64,000 bases of DNA from Halobaculum saliterrae (lineage in GTDB: Archaea > Halobacteriota > Halobacteria > Halobacteriales > Haloferacaceae). How positions within the stretch are numbered: position 1 is the stretch's first letter; each line of letters opens with the position of its first letter. The notes under the pieces were generated by a model that worked only from the letters and a program-made list of their open reading frames with translations, was not told where the DNA came from and did no database searches. The DNA lies in NCBI RefSeq assembly GCF_009831625.1, contig NZ_WUUS01000011.1:105970-169969 (forward strand), written 5' to 3'. Below are positions 61,403-64,000 of the stretch, in pieces. Made by a program: the position numbers and the translations under genes.

Positions 61403-62272
61403 TCAGTACCGCGAGGGCATGTACGCCATCCCCAAGAGGAGGAACGCGGACAGCCCACTGAGGATCGTCACGCCCCACAGTCCGTTCGTCATCGTCGTCT
61501 CCGAGGAGGTCGCCGTCTGGTACTGTTCGTACGTCTCGAACTCCTGTGTGAGAAGCATCGTCGAGTTGTCCGGGAAGTACGCGAAGTACGTGGTCGAACC
61601 GACCGTTACGTTCGCCTCGTCGGCCACCGAGATCTCGTTGGTCCGCGGCGCGAAGTACTCCAACGTCGCGGCGTCCGAACTCGCCGACGCGACCGTCGCG
61701 GTGTTGTCCTCGATGCCGTCGAGCTCGTCGCCGATCGCGTACTCGCGCGTTTCGGGCGCCGGGAAGTACTCGTCCGCGGGGATCAGCGTACGGTTCCCGT
61801 CCTCGCGTTCGACGACGTACTCCTCCCCGTCGACGGTCGTCGTCTCGTTCTCGACGGTGGAGTCGTTCTCAAGGATCGCCGTCCGGTCGACGACCTCCGT
61901 CAGGGTGAACGATTCGGATTCGCTGTCGGTAGTAACGGTCCAGTCTTGGCCGTCGTATGTGACGGTCGAATCGTTCGCCCACTCGACCGTGTACCGGGCG
62001 GAGTCGTTCGTGTACTCCAGCGTTCCCGACCGCACCAGGTGCGCCTGACCGCCGCCCCCGTGACCGCCGCCACCGCCACCCTCCATCTCGGCGGAGATAT
62101 CGGAGACGGTGTACTCCTGCCCGTCGAGCGTGAAGGAGTCTCCCTGACTCAGTTCGTGATCGGGGTTATCGAACGTGAGCTGCGGCGCGCTCGCTGTCGC
62201 GATGAGCGAGAACGAGGCCGCTCCCACGACGAGGAAGAACGCGACGTAGATTGCCGCGGCGCGTCGTTGCAT
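61403..62272 (-). CDS. Hypothetical exported protein with C-terminal anchor
   Basis: 289 residues. A signal-like helix (about 7-28), then a beta-rich Asp/Glu/Thr ectodomain with a Gly/His tract (about 65-78), and a membrane helix (about 265-282) ending 'MAYMPSRY'. It contains repeated 'VDGEEYVVEREDG'-like strands. I recognise no domain. TATA-like TTAAAC at 62296-62301 (minus) is 24-29 nt before the ATG. Likely a cell-surface protein of unknown role. Confidence 0.7.
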   Translation of the reverse strand: MQRRAAAIYVAFFLVVGAASFSLIATASAPQLTFDNPDHELSQGDSFTLDGQEYTVSDISAEMEGGGGGGHGGGGQAHLVRSGTLEYTNDSARYTVEWANDSTVTYDGQDWTVTTDSESESFTLTEVVDRTAILENDSTVENETTTVDGEEYVVEREDGNRTLIPADEYFPAPETREYAIGDELDGIEDNTATVASASSDAATLEYFAPRTNEISVADEANVTVGSTTYFAYFPDNSTMLLTQEFETYEQYQTATSSETTMTNGLWGVTILSGLSAFLLLGMAYMPSRY

Positions 62273-62361
62273 ACGTGAGCCACGGACCGCCCGGAGTTTA
62301 ACCGTTTTCTTTCGGGGAACACGTCACTCGTCGGGACACGATCGCGTGTACGGTACAGGAA

Positions 62362-62437
62362 AGCCAAGGGCCGGATTTGAACCGGCGTGGTTCTCCTCTG
62401 CAGGGAGATGCGTATGGCCGGACTCTGCCACCTTGGC
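62362..62437 (-). tRNA. tRNA-Cys(GCA)
   Basis: On the minus strand GCCAAGG (62431-62437) pairs with CCTTGGC (62363-62369), discriminator U at 62362. Anticodon loop CTGCAGA carries GCA between stems TCTCC and GGAGA. T arm GCCGG-TTCAAAT-CCGGC. No intron. Located downstream of 5S, the usual haloarchaeal rrn end. Confidence 0.95.
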
Positions 62438-62463
62438 GCAACTGTTGAGAGTCGAGTGAGGCG

Positions 62464-62469
62464 GTTAAG
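62464..62469 (-). promoter_or_regulatory. TATA-like box for tRNA-Cys
   Basis: The minus strand reads CTTAAC 27-32 nt before the tRNA 5' end, so the tRNA could be transcribed on its own despite the upstream terminator. Confidence 0.5.
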
Positions 62470-62559
62470 TGTAGCGGATCCGAGCCTCGTGGAGACGCTC
62501 GACCGTCGGCGGTCGGCGTCGCCACTGGTCGGGGTCGGACAGTGGTGGATATGAAAATG

Positions 62560-62591
62560 AAAAAAGCCCACCAGCGCGGTGCTGGTGGGCT
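62560..62591 (-). terminator. Hairpin-T6 terminator after 5S
   Basis: On the minus strand an 11-bp perfect stem (AGCCCACCAGC arms, 62565-62575 and 62581-62591) with a 5-nt loop runs straight into six T residues (62560-62565). It begins about 17 nt after the 5S 3' end. Archaeal termination mainly needs the T run; the hairpin may aid termination or processing. Confidence 0.8.
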
Positions 62592-62607
62592 TGAATCGCG
62601 TATGAGT

Positions 62608-62730
62608 GGTGGGCGGCGAACCGGTGTTTCCAGAGGCTCGCGCACTCCAGGACTTACCGGAACGCTGGCGGGCTTAACTTCCGTGTTCGGGATGGGTACG
62701 GGTGGTGCCCCGCCGCTGTGGCCGCCCGAA
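62608..62730 (-). rRNA. rrf: 5S ribosomal RNA
   Basis: About 123 nt on the minus strand, starting TTCGGGCGGCC and ending GCCGCCCACC. Helix I pairs GGGCGGC with GCCGCCC. The loop region CCATCCCGAACACGGAAG is the universal 5S signature. Ends are placed by comparison with halobacterial 5S RNAs and may be off by 1-2 nt. Confidence 0.95.
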
Positions 62731-62810
62731 GGCCGACCATCGGGAACGATCCGATGTAACGCCTACGTCGGTCTCCGACCGATAATGTACGTGCAATCCA
62801 GGTAACGCCT

Positions 62811-62831
62811 GGACCCGTTCACAACGGGTCC
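62811..62831. repeat. 9-bp hairpin in the 23S-5S spacer
   Basis: GGACCCGTT and AACGGGTCC pair across a 3-nt loop. It lies just past the 23S 3' end and probably contributes to processing of the rRNA precursor. Confidence 0.7.
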
Positions 62832-62843
62832 CAGTGCATATGA

Positions 62844-64000
<1,157 letters not shown>

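Overview
The window is a chromosomal segment of a haloarchaeon (class Halobacteria). The base composition is very G+C-rich, the proteins are strongly acidic, and the core genes are archaeal: aIF2-gamma, Rpo7/Spt4, S24e, a Kae1-Bud32 fusion, TBP, L39e/L31e/aIF6/L18a, prefoldin, FtsY/SRP54 and RadA. There is also a [2Fe-2S] ferredoxin, Tat-type lipoproteins, a BHB-intron tRNA and an rRNA operon in the haloarchaeal order 23S-5S-tRNA-Cys. The genus cannot be fixed from the sequence alone; a Halorubrum-like relative is a guess. I see no CRISPR array, transposase, integrase or phage module.

Layout. 1-2.2 kb: truncated SIMPL lipoprotein, SHOCT membrane protein and a NOG1-like GTPase. 2.5-7.6 kb: information-processing block on the + strand (aIF2-gamma, PIN nuclease, Rpo7, Spt4, dephospho-CoA kinase, S24e, Kae1-Bud32). 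7.6-15 kb: small haloarchaeal proteins, CorA, a PQQ-type sugar dehydrogenase lipoprotein, a beta-CASP nuclease and a tungsten aldehyde:ferredoxin oxidoreductase. 15-26.6 kb: GlmM, GNAT, HisI, archaeal prepilin peptidase, ferredoxin, PiT transporter, HtpX, PspAB and RadA. 26.7-29.4 kb: an overlapping three-gene set (PTPS-fold protein, glycosyltransferase, methyltransferase) with no assignable product. 29.4-32.7 kb: SufU/SufS, DUF424 and TPR protein. 34.4-40 kb: AhcY, a degenerate histidine kinase, an SAH/MTA deaminase and a GATE-domain membrane protein. 41.4-44.5 kb: L39e-L31e-aIF6-L18a-PfdA-FtsY operon. 44.5-51 kb: tRNA G10 methyltransferase, TBP, CPBP protease, HisG and a proteolytically dead M48-like protein. 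51.4-58.9 kb: SRP54, cupin, MFS, PhnP-like hydrolase, SurE, split MgtE pair and UPF0201/UPF0200. 59-64 kb: intron-containing tRNA-Arg with a duplicated 3' end, an HtrVIII-like transducer, tRNA-Cys, 5S and the 3' part of 23S.

Genes that work together: translation and transcription factors in two co-directional operons; SRP54 and FtsY for co-translational targeting; SufS and SufU for Fe-S clusters that would serve ferredoxin and AOR; AhcY plus the SAH/MTA deaminase and perhaps the GATE protein in methyl-cycle nucleoside turnover. The most likely undescribed pathway is the 26.7-29.4 kb set, because its PTPS-like protein keeps the zinc ligands but has lost both usual catalytic residues. Other points of interest are the pseudo-M48 protein, the ATPase-degenerate kinase with a second membrane domain, paired hairpins inserted in frame in the beta-CASP gene, and the tRNA-Arg scar. 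Many genes have a TATA-like box 22-33 nt before the start codon, as expected for leaderless haloarchaeal transcripts.
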